Source of the DNA: Candidatus Omnitrophota bacterium
GTDB lineage: Bacteria > Omnitrophota > Koll11 > Gygaellales > JAQTUY01
Direction of reading: 5' to 3'
DNA: 6,184 bases
Assembly: GCA_028707105.1 (NCBI GenBank)
Contig: JAQTUY010000063.1
Location: 1-6,184 of the forward strand
Every line of letters starts with the position of its first letter. Position 1 is the stretch's first letter. The notes under the pieces are model-generated. The model ran no database searches, was not told the origin of the DNA, and worked only from the letters and a program-made list of their open reading frames with translations. The position numbers and the translations under genes were made by a program. Below, in pieces: positions 5,483-6,184 of this stretch.

Positions 5483-6184
5483 CTAATACTTATAATAATT
5501 TGCCGGTATCGACATGGAAATATACTTCACGGCTTCAATAATACAGACGCGTATCGCTTTTTCCATGGGAGTATTGGCGTAACCGGATAATCCCGCTCCT
5601 AAACCCCAATTTCCAAGGAAACCGCCCATAATACCGCCGGCCACGTCGGTGGCCTGGCCTTGGACGCGCGTTGAAGCCAGGATCTCGGACGTTGAGGTGT
5701 CAACGATACGTATATCCAGGGCCATATGCGCCTTATTCATCGATCCGCCTAACACGGCTCCGAACAGTCCGCCGCCCCCGCCTATACCAGCCCCTCCGCC
5801 GGAAGCGTTAGGTTCAAATTCAGTTACCGCGGCAGTGATCACCAATTCCGCGGCTTTAAGCTGGCCGCGCTGCGGGCCGCTGCCTGCCTGCGCCGCGCCC
5901 GATATCGCCAATTGCTGCTCCTGCATGACCGCGCTTAATACCTGGCGCTCCAACACTGAAAAACGCCCGCTGTTCATAAGCGCTGTTACCAGCATTTCGC
6001 GTAATCCCGAACCAATCTCACCGCCTGCTTTCGCCGCTTTAACCTCGAAATCCGCGACCGCGATACGCGCCTTAGGGCCCGAATAAGGAGGCATCCCCGT
6101 TGTCCCGGCATTATTGTCTACCTGTGCGGTAGGCTGCGTAAATCCGGCATAAGCTAACTGCACGCCGGCCAAAAAAATAAGACT
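5483..6184 (-). CDS. CsgG-family exported protein, N-terminus beyond the window
   Basis: 233 residues are visible. The reading frame stays open to the edge, and its first residues SLIFLAGVQLAYAGF are the end of a signal peptide (cleavage likely after AYA, residue 13), so the true start is off the right side. CsgG-family features follow: RIAVADFEV (40-48), a helix ending GRFSVLERQVLSAVMQEQQL (73-92), AAELVITAAVTEFEP (111-125), LDIRIVDTSTSEIL (156-169) and the C-terminal helix TPMEKAIRVCIIEAVKYI (205-222). In curli systems CsgG is an outer-membrane secretion channel of nine subunits. Here no lipobox cysteine follows the signal region, and a glycine-rich stretch (128-147) replaces part of the CsgG middle, so this may be a periplasmic or non-lipidated relative rather than a curli exporter. 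No csgA, csgB, csgE or csgF is in the window. The DUF1805 gene follows after 8 bases. Confidence 0.82.
   Translation of the reverse strand, partial: SLIFLAGVQLAYAGFTQPTAQVDNNAGTTGMPPYSGPKARIAVADFEVKAAKAGGEIGSGLREMLVTALMNSGRFSVLERQVLSAVMQEQQLAISGAAQAGSGPQRGQLKAAELVITAAVTEFEPNASGGGAGIGGGGGLFGAVLGGSMNKAHMALDIRIVDTSTSEILASTRVQGQATDVAGGIMGGFLGNWGLGAGLSGYANTPMEKAIRVCIIEAVKYISMSIPANYYKY

Noticed and set aside
5649..6086. A 145-codon open frame on the plus strand, rich in proline and alanine
   Set aside because: It is the antisense of the CsgG-like gene. Its proline run is simply the complement of the glycine-rich codons at about 5740-5800.
6170..6172. TTG at 6172 as the start of the CsgG-like protein
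   Set aside because: The frame continues open to the window edge and codes for SLIF before that point, extending the hydrophobic core of a signal peptide. The real start is outside the window.

Overview
The window is a compact bacterial segment in which every gene I can support lies on the minus strand, so transcription runs from position 6184 towards 1. There are nine complete genes and two cut by the window edges. No gene-free stretch exceeds about 110 bases. I see no RNA genes, insertion sequences, CRISPR array or signs of recent transfer. A CsgG-family protein points to a diderm (outer-membrane) bacterium. The tightly packed genes, mid-range GC and the mix of TrpB2-type synthase, small rubrerythrin-like proteins, DUF1805 and LemA/M48 pair would suit an uncultured lineage such as Omnitrophota, but that placement is a guess from gene content.

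Right-hand block (6184 down to 2373), probably one transcription unit: a CsgG-like exported protein (5' end outside the window), a DUF1805 protein, an 87-residue exported or anchored small protein, LemA, an HtpX-like M48 membrane protease carrying a GYF_2-like segment and two zinc ribbons, and a 66-residue two-helix membrane protein. Gaps are 8 to 45 bases. The theme is envelope biology and membrane protein quality control. LemA followed directly by an M48 protease is a recurring bacterial pair.

Left-hand block (2264 down to 1) has its own promoter in the 108-base gap 2265-2372, the only sizeable intergenic space. It starts with a 59-residue half-ferritin gene, easily missed because of its size. 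Next come a 158-residue ferritin/rubrerythrin-like protein, a TrpB2-type tryptophan synthase beta chain, and the first 64 codons of a 4-alpha-glucanotransferase (MalQ). The ferritin-like gene, trpB and malQ are nearly contiguous (2 and 12 bases apart), and the Shine-Dalgarno sequences overlap the upstream coding ends. The promoter has a perfect TATAAT box. That box lies inside a 15-base palindrome matching 12 of 14 positions of the PerR consensus as I recall it, and a second inverted repeat covers the -35 region. The iron/peroxide-related gene content makes Fur/PerR-type control a reasonable hypothesis.

Nothing here is clearly an unknown defence or mobile system. The points most worth following up are the half-ferritin/ferritin pair and its operator-like promoter, the coupling of a stand-alone trpB2 to that pair, and the multidomain M48 protease.
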